NCBI GenBank assembly: GCA_964625865.1
Contig: CAZVEV010000074.1
Location: 1 to 21,810 of the forward strand
Reading direction: 5' to 3'
Source of the DNA: CAZVEV01 sp964625865
GTDB lineage: Bacteria; Planctomycetota; Phycisphaerae; SM23-33
Length of the DNA stretch: 21,810 bases
Part shown: one piece after another, positions 15,092 to 21,489 of the stretch
Numbering within the stretch: position 1 is the first letter of the stretch
Layout: the number at the start of each line of letters is the position of its first letter
Translations under genes and position numbers: made by a program
The notes under the pieces: model-generated
The model's input: the letters and a program-made list of their open reading frames with translations, nothing else
Told to the model about the DNA's origin: nothing
Databases searched by the model: none

Positions 15092-15124
15092 CTAACGCAG
15101 GCCACCTCTAGAACTCAGATCCAT
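15092..15124 (-). CDS. Ten-codon small ORF with an exceptional Shine-Dalgarno
   Basis: ATG at 15124 opens MDLSSRGGLR followed by TAG (15094-15092). The upstream AAGGAGGTGAT (15137-15127) is complementary to 11 consecutive bases of a typical 16S rRNA 3' tail, and AAGGAGG sits 6 nt from the ATG. No other gene in the window has more than about a 7-nt match. The peptide has no amino-acid run of the kind seen in classical attenuation leaders. It may be a leader peptide, or the site may serve only to hold ribosomes. Confidence 0.3.
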   Translation of the reverse strand: MDLSSRGGLR

Positions 15125-15281
15125 CAATCACCTCCTTCCGCAAAAAGACCTTGCCCAACCGTCGCCCTTTCGGGCCGCCAAGCTCTTTGCCCCTTGGACG
15201 TCTCCAAGGGCCCGGGCCGACCGAAGCACCCGCCCCGACCGACCGGAAGACACGCAGGAGTGAGCGTCCCTTCCACCTATC

Positions 15282-15310
15282 ATTGTAGGACGATCCGCCA
15301 GATCTGACAA
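15282..15310 (-). promoter_or_regulatory. Sigma70-type promoter of the candidate RNA
   Basis: On the minus strand TTGTCA (15310-15305, 5 of 6 to consensus) and TACAAT (15287-15282, 5 of 6) are exactly 17 bp apart. The start site should be near 15275. It is one of the best promoters in the window and is not directly upstream of any long gene. Confidence 0.7.
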
Positions 15311-15411
15311 CCCCCCTTCTGGGCGAAATCAGCCTATCCGAGAGGCCTGATCCGGCGACGGACGCTCCAACGCGAGCAGAAGAAAAATGCGATCTCGGTG
15401 GCGGTTTCCCA

Positions 15412-15440
15412 TTGACCACTGATCGGTGACGCTGTATTAT
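15412..15440 (+). promoter_or_regulatory. Sigma70-type promoter for the FHA-GAF kinase
   Basis: TTGACC (15412-15417) and TATTAT (15435-15440) are exactly 17 bp apart. It is divergent from the promoter at 15282-15310, with about 100 bp between them that includes an imperfect inverted repeat ATCAGCCT / AGGCCTGAT, possibly an operator. The leader to the TTG start at 15645 is about 200 nt, AT-richer than the genes, and contains interleaved inverted repeats. Confidence 0.65.
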
Positions 15441-15644
15441 TATGGGAAATCAGGTGATTGGCCTGGCGCGACGCACGGCTGCACTTCATATTTATACCAT
15501 CGTCCCCCTCAAACGTCGCGCGGGTCAGAACAACAGGCAGTACCGCACTTTTCGTAGTGGTTCTCGTAGAGCAGCGCGCTGATTCATTTTCTGATCTGAC
15601 CCGCATTTCGTGGTGCGCGGTACAGGTATACGCAGAGGTAAGCT

Positions 15645-17276
15645 TTGGCCTCAATTCAGGTTATCCAGGGCCCCGACAAGGACCGCACTTTCGACCTGTC
15701 CGACGGGGAGAACGTCATCGGCCGGCTGAGCGACGATGTCCGGATCTCCGACTCCACCATCTCGCGCCGACATGCCCTGCTCGTCAATCGCCAGGGACGC
15801 TGGTTCATCGAAGACCTCGGGTCGGCCAACGGGACCTATCTCAACGGTGTCAAGGTCACCCAGTCCATCGTTCTCAATCGCGGCGACCAGGTTCGGCTCG
15901 GCGCCACCCTGATGGTCTTCGCCGATACCGACCAGACCCACGTGCCCGGCCTGGACGTCGACGAAGAGGGCAACCTCGTCGACGCGGCCATCATGGCCAC
16001 CATCCCCTCCAACGAAGACTCGGTGATCCTGCCGAGTCCCGAAGCCGGCGTTGAGGCGATCGGAAATCTCCGCATTCTCTACGAACTGATCAACGACGTC
16101 GGGTCGATCTTCGATACCGATCTGCTGCTCCGCCAGACGCTGGACAAGGTCTTCGACGTCCTGAAGGCCGACCGCGGCTACGTCCTGCTGGTCGACAAGA
16201 CCGGCACTCTCGCGTTGAAGGCCTCCCGGACCGTCGGCGAGATCGACCAGCGGGAGATCCCCGTCTCGCGGACGATCATCGACCACGTGGTGGCCAACAA
16301 GGTCGGCGTGCTGTCGAGCAATGCCATGAGCGACAAGCGGTTCGCCTCGGGCAAGAGCGTTCACGATTTCGGCATTCGGTCGGCTGTCTGCGTGCCGATT
16401 CCCGGGCGCGATCGCATCCTCGGCGTGATCCACGTCGACTCCAGCGTTGCCGAGCACACCTACACCACCGAGCAACTGCGCCTCCTGACGGCCATCGGAT
16501 ACCAGACCGGGATGGCCATCGAAAACGTCGAGATGCACCAGGCCGCCGTCCAGACCGAACGCCTCGCCGCCGTGGGCGAGACGGTGGCATTTCTCTCGCA
16601 CCACATCAAGAACATCCTCCAGGCCCTCGGCGCCGGTGTGGAGGTGGTGGAAGCGGCCATCGGGCGAGACGATCTGGGCTCGGCCAAGACGTCATGGCCT
16701 ATCGTTCAGCGCGGCCTCGAACGCATCAATGGGCTGATCCTCAACATGCTCACGTTCTCCAAGGACCGCGAGCCCCTGCTGGAACCGACGAACATCAACT
16801 ACGTGCTGACCGAGTGCATCGACCTGGAAATGCCCCGCGCCGACGAGCGCGGGATAGCGTTGATGGCCGACCTGGACGACATGCCCGCCGTGCCCGCCGA
16901 CGCTCCCGGACTGCGGCAGGCGTTCATGAACCTCATCACCAACGCCCTCGACGCGGTGGCCGACGAGACCGGCGTGGTGACCGTGACCAGCCGATACGAC
17001 ACGATGAACCGCGTGGTCGAGGTCCGCGTGATAGACAACGGGCGCGGCATCGAGCCGGAGAAACTCGCCACCATCTTCACGCCCTTCTACTCCAGCAAGG
17101 GCCAGCGCGGCACGGGCCTGGGCCTCGCCGTCACGCGAAAGATCGTCCTGGAACACCAGGGCACGATCGACGTGGCGTCCAAGGTCGACCAGGGCACGAC
17201 CTTCACCGTCACCATCTCCGCCACCGGCCGCACACCCCGAGACAGCGGCGACACCTCCATGCCGTTTGGAAAGTAA
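15645..17276 (+). CDS. FHA-GAF sensor histidine kinase
   Basis: This 543-aa protein starts with an FHA domain (residues 1-95: VIGR, STISRRHALL, GSANGTYLNG, the phosphothreonine-binding Arg, Ser and Asn all present). It continues with a GAF domain (about 140-285: LDKVFDVLKADRGYVLLVD, AVCVPIPGRDRILGVIHVDS), a phospho-acceptor helix (FLSHHIKNILQAL, His319 or His320) and an HATPase domain with N box NLITNALDAV, G1 box DNGRGIE, F box FTPFYSSKG and G2 box GTGLGLAV. No transmembrane helix is seen, so it is cytoplasmic and probably reads phosphoproteins from Ser/Thr kinases plus a small ligand. The start is a TTG with GAGGT 5 nt upstream, which places the FHA motif correctly. No response regulator lies nearby, so it is an orphan kinase. 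Confidence 0.93.
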   Translation: MASIQVIQGPDKDRTFDLSDGENVIGRLSDDVRISDSTISRRHALLVNRQGRWFIEDLGSANGTYLNGVKVTQSIVLNRGDQVRLGATLMVFADTDQTHVPGLDVDEEGNLVDAAIMATIPSNEDSVILPSPEAGVEAIGNLRILYELINDVGSIFDTDLLLRQTLDKVFDVLKADRGYVLLVDKTGTLALKASRTVGEIDQREIPVSRTIIDHVVANKVGVLSSNAMSDKRFASGKSVHDFGIRSAVCVPIPGRDRILGVIHVDSSVAEHTYTTEQLRLLTAIGYQTGMAIENVEMHQAAVQTERLAAVGETVAFLSHHIKNILQALGAGVEVVEAAIGRDDLGSAKTSWPIVQRGLERINGLILNMLTFSKDREPLLEPTNINYVLTECIDLEMPRADERGIALMADLDDMPAVPADAPGLRQAFMNLITNALDAVADETGVVTVTSRYDTMNRVVEVRVIDNGRGIEPEKLATIFTPFYSSKGQRGTGLGLAVTRKIVLEHQGTIDVASKVDQGTTFTVTISATGRTPRDSGDTSMPFGK

Positions 17277-17378
17277 CGCCGAAAGCAAGAGAGTCCTGCA
17301 CAGGTGAACTCCGAAGACACAACGTGCAAGGAACGCACTGCTCGCCACGTACGCAACGCACCGCGCTGTACGGCGCTT

Positions 17379-17413
17379 CGTTTAGCGGTCGATCGTCAGA
17401 TCGACGCTCGTCG
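17379..17413 (+). repeat. REP-like element copy 2: CGTTTAGCG plus hairpin
   Basis: CGTTTAGCG (17379-17387), hairpin GTCGATC-GTCA-GATCGAC (17388-17405) and tail GCTCGTCG (17406-17413). It has the same plan as the copy at 14967 with two compensated stem positions. It lies between the kinase and ispG 3' ends in a gap (17277-17517) that holds no gene. Confidence 0.7.
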
Positions 17414-17434
17414 TCCGTCGGATTGACGTTCCGT

Positions 17435-17469
17435 GTGCGAGCGACGATCTGACGATCGACCGCTAAACG
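17435..17469 (-). repeat. REP-like element copy 3, inverted relative to copy 2
   Basis: Read on the minus strand this is CGTTTAGCG (17469-17461), GTCGATC-GTCA-GATCGTC (17460-17443) and GCTCGCAC. With copy 2 it forms a 33-bp inverted repeat with one mismatch around a 21-bp spacer, like a bacterial interspersed mosaic element. The pair could also act as a transcription barrier between the convergent kinase and ispG genes. Confidence 0.7.
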
Positions 17470-17517
17470 AGACGGGAACGAAAAGCCTCCACTTCGTGAC
17501 ATCCGTGGACGCCCCGT

Positions 17518-18615
17518 CTACTCCGTCGCGTCCGCCAGGGCGCGGACTTCGGTGATCACGGCGCCGACGATCTGTCCGACCGGGACGGTGCGGATCCGCT
17601 TGCCACGACGATACAGGATCGCCTTGTCCTTGCCCGCGCAGATGGCCACGTCCGCGCTGTCGGCCTCGCCGGGACCGTTGACCGTGCAGCCCATCAGCGC
17701 CACCGTCAGCGGGGCCGTCACGTCCGCAAGGGCCAGGCGCACCTGGTCGACGATCTCCGTCAGGTCCATCTGCAGGCGGCCGCACGTGGGGCACGCGATC
17801 AGCTCGATGCCGTGGCGATCGCGCAGGCGCAGCGAGCAGAGCAGTTCCACCGCGGCACGGACCTCGTGTACCGGGTCGCCCGCGTAGGAGATGCGGATCG
17901 TGTCGCCGATGCCTTCGCACAGCAATGTGCCGATAGCCGCCGCCGAGCGGATTGACGCGGTCTCGGGTACGCCCGCGTGGGTCACGCCGAGATGGATCGG
18001 GTAGTCCCAGCGGTCGGCAATCAGGCGTGCGGCGGCAACGCAGGTCACCGCGTCGTGGCTCTTTGCGGCCAGCACGAGATTCTCGAAGCCGGCCTCTTCG
18101 AAGATCGCGACGTAGTCGGCGAGCTTGTCGATCATCAGTTCAGCCAACGGGCTTGCCAACTCCGCCTGCCGCCGTTCCCCGTCCGTTCGGGCGACCACCG
18201 AGCCCTCGTTTACGCCCACTCGAATGGCCGTCCCTGCCTGCCCGGCCGCGTCGATCACGCGGCGGACCTGGTCGCGGTCGGCGATATTTCCCGGGTTCAG
18301 GCGGATCTTGGCCACCCCGGCGGCGATGGCCTCCAGGGCCCGCTGGAAGTGGAAATGGACGTCAGCGATGATGGGCACGGGCGACTCGGCGACGATGCGC
18401 TCCAGCGCCGCGGTGTCCAGCGAGGTCGGCACGGCGACGCGGACCAGGTCCGCCCCGGCCTCGGCCAGCGCGCCGACCTGGGCCAGCGTGGCCTCGGCGT
18501 CGGCGGTCAGCGTGTTGGTCATGCTCTGCACGCTGACGGGCGCCGCGCCGCCGATCGTCACGCCCCCCACGTTGACCGCCCGCGAAGGGCGCCGCTGTAT
18601 CTCGGGCAGCTTCAT
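17518..18615 (-). CDS. ispG: 4-hydroxy-3-methylbut-2-en-1-yl diphosphate synthase (flavodoxin)
   Basis: The 365-aa protein is the iron-sulfur enzyme that converts methylerythritol cyclodiphosphate to HMBPP in the non-mevalonate isoprenoid pathway. It shows VSVQSMTNT near the N-terminus, a TIM-barrel with DVHFHFQRALEA and KIRLNPGNI, and the cluster-binding CPTCGR (C275, C278) and MGCTVNGPGE (C310 plus Glu) motifs at the C-terminus. The length matches the short bacterial form. The ATG at 18615 is chosen because it matches the family N-terminus; there is no Shine-Dalgarno, but TACAAT lies exactly 6 nt before it, so the mRNA may be leaderless. It is divergent from recR. It would supply prenyl diphosphates for the UbiA-type enzyme at 20557. 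Confidence 0.95.
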   Translation of the reverse strand: MKLPEIQRRPSRAVNVGGVTIGGAAPVSVQSMTNTLTADAEATLAQVGALAEAGADLVRVAVPTSLDTAALERIVAESPVPIIADVHFHFQRALEAIAAGVAKIRLNPGNIADRDQVRRVIDAAGQAGTAIRVGVNEGSVVARTDGERRQAELASPLAELMIDKLADYVAIFEEAGFENLVLAAKSHDAVTCVAAARLIADRWDYPIHLGVTHAGVPETASIRSAAAIGTLLCEGIGDTIRISYAGDPVHEVRAAVELLCSLRLRDRHGIELIACPTCGRLQMDLTEIVDQVRLALADVTAPLTVALMGCTVNGPGEADSADVAICAGKDKAILYRRGKRIRTVPVGQIVGAVITEVRALADATE

Positions 18616-18621
18616 GCCTGC

Positions 18622-18627
18622 ATTGTA
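18622..18627 (-). promoter_or_regulatory. -10 element of a probable leaderless ispG promoter
   Basis: TACAAT on the minus strand is followed by six bases and then the ATG of ispG. The A of the ATG would be the transcription start. No good -35 is visible. Confidence 0.4.
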
Positions 18628-18681
18628 GCGACAGCCCCCCAAACCGGCGAACGAGAAAACGACGGGACGGCTGGAAACGAC

Positions 18682-18788
18682 AAGAGGAACCGCAGATTCC
18701 GCAGATGCCACAGATGTGAAGAGAAGGACAACGACTCCAGTCCGTCTCTTTCTGTTTCATCAAATCGGCGAAATCTGCGGTTCCTCTT
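18682..18788. repeat. 107-bp imperfect palindrome (MITE- or REP-like)
   Basis: The ends are a perfect 17-bp inverted repeat (AAGAGGAACCGCAGATT at 18682-18698 and its complement at 18772-18788). An inner arm, AAGAGAAGGAC / GTCCGTCTCTT, pairs with one mismatch. The left side has short iterations of the CGCAGATnC type (CGCAGATTC, CGCAGATGC, CACAGATGT) that recur in many environmental genomes. It fills the divergent gap between ispG and recR. Confidence 0.65.
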
Positions 18789-18840
18789 TCCGTTCGTGTT
18801 CTTCCGTCTTTCGTTCGTGCATTCGAATCATCTGCCTGAT

Positions 18841-18846
18841 TACAAT
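18841..18846 (+). promoter_or_regulatory. -10 element of a probable leaderless recR promoter
   Basis: TACAAT is followed by GCCCCC and then the recR ATG, the same 6-nt spacing as at ispG. There is no Shine-Dalgarno and no clear -35. Confidence 0.4.
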
Positions 18847-18852
18847 GCCCCC

Positions 18853-19455
18853 ATGAGCGGATATGCCGAGACCATCGAGCGGTTGATTGCTGAACTCGGG
18901 CGCCTGCCGGGCATCGGCGCGCGGACGGCTGAGCGGCTGGCCTTTCACCTCCTCAAGGCCTCCGACGAAGAGGCCTTCGCGCTGGCCGACGCCATCCATG
19001 ACATCAAGACGCGCATCCACCCGTGCAAGACGTGCTTCAACCTGACCGAGGGCGACGTGTGCGACATCTGCGCCGACCCCAACCGCGACAAGGACGTCAT
19101 CTGCGTCGTCGAGCAGCCCAAAGACCTGCTCGCGCTGGAGGCCACCGGATCGTATCGCGGGGTCTACCACGTGCTGATGGGCCAGATCGCCCCGCTGGAC
19201 AACATCGAGCCGGAAGACCTGACCATCGCCGACCTTGAGGCCCGCGTCCGGGCCGGCGGCGTGCGGGAGGTGATCCTGGCAACAAACCCCACGGTCACCG
19301 GCGACGCCACCAGCCTGCATATTCAGTCCGTGCTCGATCCGTACCCCGTCACGTGCACGCGCCTGGCGCGGGGCCTGCCCGCCGGCGGACAGATCGAATA
19401 CGCCAACAAGTCCATCCTCACCGACGCGATCAATGAACGCCGCCAAGTGCACTGA
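18853..19455 (+). CDS. recR: Recombination mediator protein RecR
   Basis: This 200-aa protein works with RecF and RecO to load RecA at gaps. It has an N-terminal helix-hairpin-helix (LGRLPGIGARTAERLAFHLL), a four-cysteine zinc finger (C58, C61, C70, C73), a Toprim domain (VICVVEQPKDLLALEATG, then LATNPTVTGDAT) and a C-terminal Walker-B-like segment (TRLARGLPAGGQIEYANKSIL). Length and order are those of the family. The start is set by the family N-terminus; the upstream bases GCCCCC contain no Shine-Dalgarno, so a leaderless mRNA is likely. The downstream methyltransferase ORF begins within its last 23 bp. Confidence 0.97.
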   Translation: MSGYAETIERLIAELGRLPGIGARTAERLAFHLLKASDEEAFALADAIHDIKTRIHPCKTCFNLTEGDVCDICADPNRDKDVICVVEQPKDLLALEATGSYRGVYHVLMGQIAPLDNIEPEDLTIADLEARVRAGGVREVILATNPTVTGDATSLHIQSVLDPYPVTCTRLARGLPAGGQIEYANKSILTDAINERRQVH

Positions 19456-20560
19456 GGGGCCCGCCCCACCCGACACTGACTCCCCCCGCACACCGAAGCG
19501 CCGCAGGCGCTGGGGCGCCCTGGCCCTTCGCGTCGCACACCTGGCCCGACGCCAGGTCCGCGACACCGCCGACCTGGTCACGCAAAGCTACAACCGCATC
19601 GCTACCGGCTACGACACGGCCTGGACGAAACACATGCGCGACCTGTCGCAGGCCATGCTCGAGCGCCTCTTCCAGGAAAAGGGGGGCTGGCGAAAATGGG
19701 GGCTGGCTCCGGAGCGACTCGTTCGCCGAAGCCTCGGCGAAGGCGGAAGCGGAGGTGCCTGTACCCATTTTCGCGCGGGATACGACCGGAAAAAAGGGGA
19801 CAGGCACCTGCGCGGCGGGCGGAAGGACCTCAGCCGTACGGGTCGACATGCTCCGGAGCCAGTCCCCCTTTTCCCTGACGCACACTGCATCGACCTTGCG
19901 TGCGGCACGGGCTTCGTCACGTCGCGGCTGGCCGAGATTGTCGGCGGCAGGCCGACCGGCGTGGACGCCTCCGACGGCATGCTCGCCCAGGCCAGGGCCA
20001 ACCACGGCGACCGATGCGACTTCGTCTGCGCTGACGCGCTTGAGTTCCTGCGGAACCAGGAATCCGCCAGCGCCGACGTCATCACCTGCGCGTGGGCGCT
20101 GGGCTACGGACGGCCGCTGGCGGTCGTGCGCCAGGCCGCCCGCGTGCTGCGCCCCGGCGGGCGACTGGGCATCATCGACAACACGCTGCTGTCGCTGGCC
20201 GGCGTGCTGCGGGCGGCGGTCGCGACGTTCGCCGAGTATCCCGAGGCCCTCGACCACGTCATGCGCGTCCGCTTCCTGCCGCACAGCGCGGCCCTGGCGA
20301 CGATGATGCGATGGGCGGGCCTCGCCGTGCAGCACTGCGCCGACGGATCGCGAACGTATCTCTGCCCCGACGGGGCGGCCGCCATCGCCCGCCTCCGCGC
20401 CACCGGCGCAGCGGCCGGGTTCGAATTCGCCGCCGCCCCCGCCGCCGAACAGGCCGTCTTCGCGCGGTTCGCCGAGATCATCGAAGACCTCTACGCCACC
20501 GACCGGGGCGTGCCGATCACCCATCGCTACCTCGTCTGCATCGGGAGCACACCGCAATGA
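19433..20560 (+). CDS. Class I SAM-dependent methyltransferase (UbiE-like) with repeat-derived insertion
   Basis: The 375-aa protein has the class I methyltransferase core: SYNRIATGYDTAW near residue 52, motif I IDLACGTGF (about 153-161), GVDASDGMLAQARAN, DVITCAWALGYG and VLRPGGRLGIIDNTLLS. The pattern is that of UbiE/MenG-type C-methyltransferases. Between the leading helix (ML..LF, residue 80) and motif I there are about 67 extra residues (81-147), rich in Gly and Arg, encoded by the palindromic repeat at 19675-19874; relatives normally have a short loop there. The ATG at 19433 overlaps recR by 23 bp and has no clear ribosome-binding site, so a later start is possible. Its TGA overlaps the prenyltransferase ATG (ATGA). 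The pairing with UbiA suggests a quinone-like or other prenylated product. Confidence 0.82.
   Translation: MNAAKCTEGPAPPDTDSPRTPKRRRRWGALALRVAHLARRQVRDTADLVTQSYNRIATGYDTAWTKHMRDLSQAMLERLFQEKGGWRKWGLAPERLVRRSLGEGGSGGACTHFRAGYDRKKGDRHLRGGRKDLSRTGRHAPEPVPLFPDAHCIDLACGTGFVTSRLAEIVGGRPTGVDASDGMLAQARANHGDRCDFVCADALEFLRNQESASADVITCAWALGYGRPLAVVRQAARVLRPGGRLGIIDNTLLSLAGVLRAAVATFAEYPEALDHVMRVRFLPHSAALATMMRWAGLAVQHCADGSRTYLCPDGAAAIARLRATGAAAGFEFAAAPAAEQAVFARFAEIIEDLYATDRGVPITHRYLVCIGSTPQ
19675..19874. repeat. ~200-bp nested palindromic repeat inside a methyltransferase gene
   Basis: Outer arms are AAAATGGGGGCTGGCTCC (19693-19710), preceded by a second partial arm GGAAAAGGGGGGCTGGC (19675-19691), and GGAGCCAGTCCCCCTTTTCC (19855-19874). 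Inner arms are AGGTGCCTGTACCCATTTTC (19753-19772) and GGAAAAAAGGGGACAGGCACCT (19788-19809). Inner and outer arms are themselves similar. The reading frame stays open through the element. A shorter relative lies at 46-79. Confidence 0.75.
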
Positions 20561-21393
20561 TCCGCGGGATGGCAAGCCTGTGTCGCCTCTTCTACGTCCT
20601 GCCGATGGCGCTGACGTACCTGCTGACGGTCTACTACGCCCGCGGCGGGCAGATGGTCGGCCAGTGGATCGGCGGTGGGCTGTCGACGGCAGCCCTGATG
20701 CTCGTGCTGGCCGGGGCCTATGTGCTCAACGACGTGTTCGACGTGGCGGCCGACCGCGTCAACGCCCCCAAGCGTGCCATCGCCTCGGGGGCCGTGCCGC
20801 GACGGGCCGCGGGCGTTTTCGGCGTGGTGCTTACCGTCGCGGGCCTGGCGACGGCGGCGGCGTGCAGGCCGGCGTTCCTGGCCGTCCTTGCAGGCGTGGC
20901 GGGGGGACTGGCAGTCTACAACGCCACCTCCAAGCGCCTGGGCCCGGCCAAGCAGGCCGCGGTGGCGGCACTGATGATCTGCATCTATCCGCTGGCGATC
21001 GCACAGGCCGGCGGGGCGACCGGTCCGCGGGCCGGGTCGCTGGCGGTCTTTCCGGTCTGGCTGTGGCTGACGAGCTTCGCCTACGAGGTGCTCAAGGACC
21101 TCCGCGACGCCGCCGGTGACCGCCACGCCGCGCCCGCCCTGACGCCCGTTCAGCGCTATCCCGCGCGATGGCGCCGCATCGCCGCCTGGACCGTCGCCGG
21201 CGCCACGCCCCTGTTGGCGGGCCCGGCCCTGCTCGGCTGCGGGTGGGTCTACGTCTGCGGCGCCGCGCTGGGCGCGGCGGCAGGGGTCGCCTCAGCGTTC
21301 GTCCCCGTCCGCCGCGCGATCAACCTGGTCTACGTCGAATGCTTCCTCGTCGCCCTCGCCGCCGCCGCGGACGTGGCGCTGCTTGGGATCTGA
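20557..21393 (+). CDS. UbiA-family prenyltransferase
   Basis: This 278-aa integral membrane protein has about eight hydrophobic helices and both Asp-rich motifs of the UbiA superfamily: NDVFDVAADRVNAPKR (N58, D59, D62, D66) in the first helix-loop and DLRDAAGD (D181, D184, D188) in the second. It transfers a polyprenyl group to an acceptor within the membrane. The acceptor is not clear; family members serve ubiquinone, menaquinone, heme O, archaeal-type lipids and chlorophyll. The ATG at 20557 overlaps the methyltransferase TGA, with GGGAG 9 nt upstream, so the two are co-translated and probably act in the same pathway. The following gap (21394-21563) holds repeats but no gene. Confidence 0.9.
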   Translation: MIRGMASLCRLFYVLPMALTYLLTVYYARGGQMVGQWIGGGLSTAALMLVLAGAYVLNDVFDVAADRVNAPKRAIASGAVPRRAAGVFGVVLTVAGLATAAACRPAFLAVLAGVAGGLAVYNATSKRLGPAKQAAVAALMICIYPLAIAQAGGATGPRAGSLAVFPVWLWLTSFAYEVLKDLRDAAGDRHAAPALTPVQRYPARWRRIAAWTVAGATPLLAGPALLGCGWVYVCGAALGAAAGVASAFVPVRRAINLVYVECFLVALAAAADVALLGI

Positions 21394-21400
21394 GGGACAC

Positions 21401-21426
21401 GCGGGGCGGTGCTCCGCCGCTAAACG
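21401..21426 (-). repeat. Diverged REP-like element copy 4
   Basis: On the minus strand CGTTTAGCG (21426-21418) is followed by a hairpin GGCGG-AGCA-CCGCC (21418-21405). The conserved head and the position of the hairpin agree with the copies at 14967 and 17379; the stem sequence is different and the tail is not conserved. Confidence 0.45.
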
Positions 21427-21452
21427 CGGGTGTCGTGGTTTGACGCGAAGCG

Positions 21453-21489
21453 GCAACCACGTTGTCTCCATTCGACAATACGTGGTTGC
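21453..21489. repeat. Inverted repeat GCAACCACGT...ACGTGGTTGC
   Basis: GCAACCACGTTGTC (21453-21466) pairs with GACAATACGTGGTTGC (21474-21489) with one 2-nt bulge. A third related arm, CGTGGTTTG, lies at 21434-21442. Just downstream a GCGGC-TGC-GCCGC hairpin and two copies of GGCACCGGGC (21508-21517 and 21555-21564) complete a 170-bp repeat-rich gap. The hairpin may also terminate the prenyltransferase mRNA, but no T tract follows. Confidence 0.5.

Larger units (their letters stand above)
15004..15276 (-). ncRNA. Candidate structured RNA or leader, own promoter and terminator
   Basis: A minus-strand unit runs from a TTGTCA-17-TACAAT promoter to a perfect terminator. Predicted transcript features in order are: CCCTTGGA-GACG-TCCAAGGG, an 8-bp stem with a 4-nt loop (15210-15191); GCAAAGAG.CTTG pairing with CAAG.GT.CTTTTTGC (15190-15179 with 15153-15140), enclosing GCCC-GAAA-GGGC with a GNRA loop (15175-15164); AAGGAGGTGAT (15137-15127) and a 10-codon ORF; two hairpins CCTGC-n5-GCAGG (15101-15087 and 15079-15065); and the terminator stem. 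I checked it by eye against RNase P, tmRNA, SRP and 6S RNA motifs and found none. It could be a free sRNA, a small-peptide mRNA, or an attenuating leader of the GH130 gene 180 nt downstream. Confidence 0.5.

Noticed and set aside
15122..15137. ATCACCTCCTT on the plus strand as a 16S rRNA 3' end
   Set aside because: The conserved bases that precede the 16S tail (the GGGGAACCTGCGGTTGG region) are absent, so it is the complement of a Shine-Dalgarno and not a piece of rRNA.
15004..15276. Assignment of the intergenic RNA to SRP RNA, RNase P RNA, tmRNA or 6S RNA
   Set aside because: The length is compatible with a large SRP RNA, but the GGAA-loop/AGCAG core of SRP, the RNase P core sequences, a tRNA-like end, or a single long 6S-type helix cannot be found by eye.
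17396..17920. 174-codon minus-strand frame at the ispG 3' end
   Set aside because: It overlaps ispG in another frame and continues into the REP-like pair; no protein motif.
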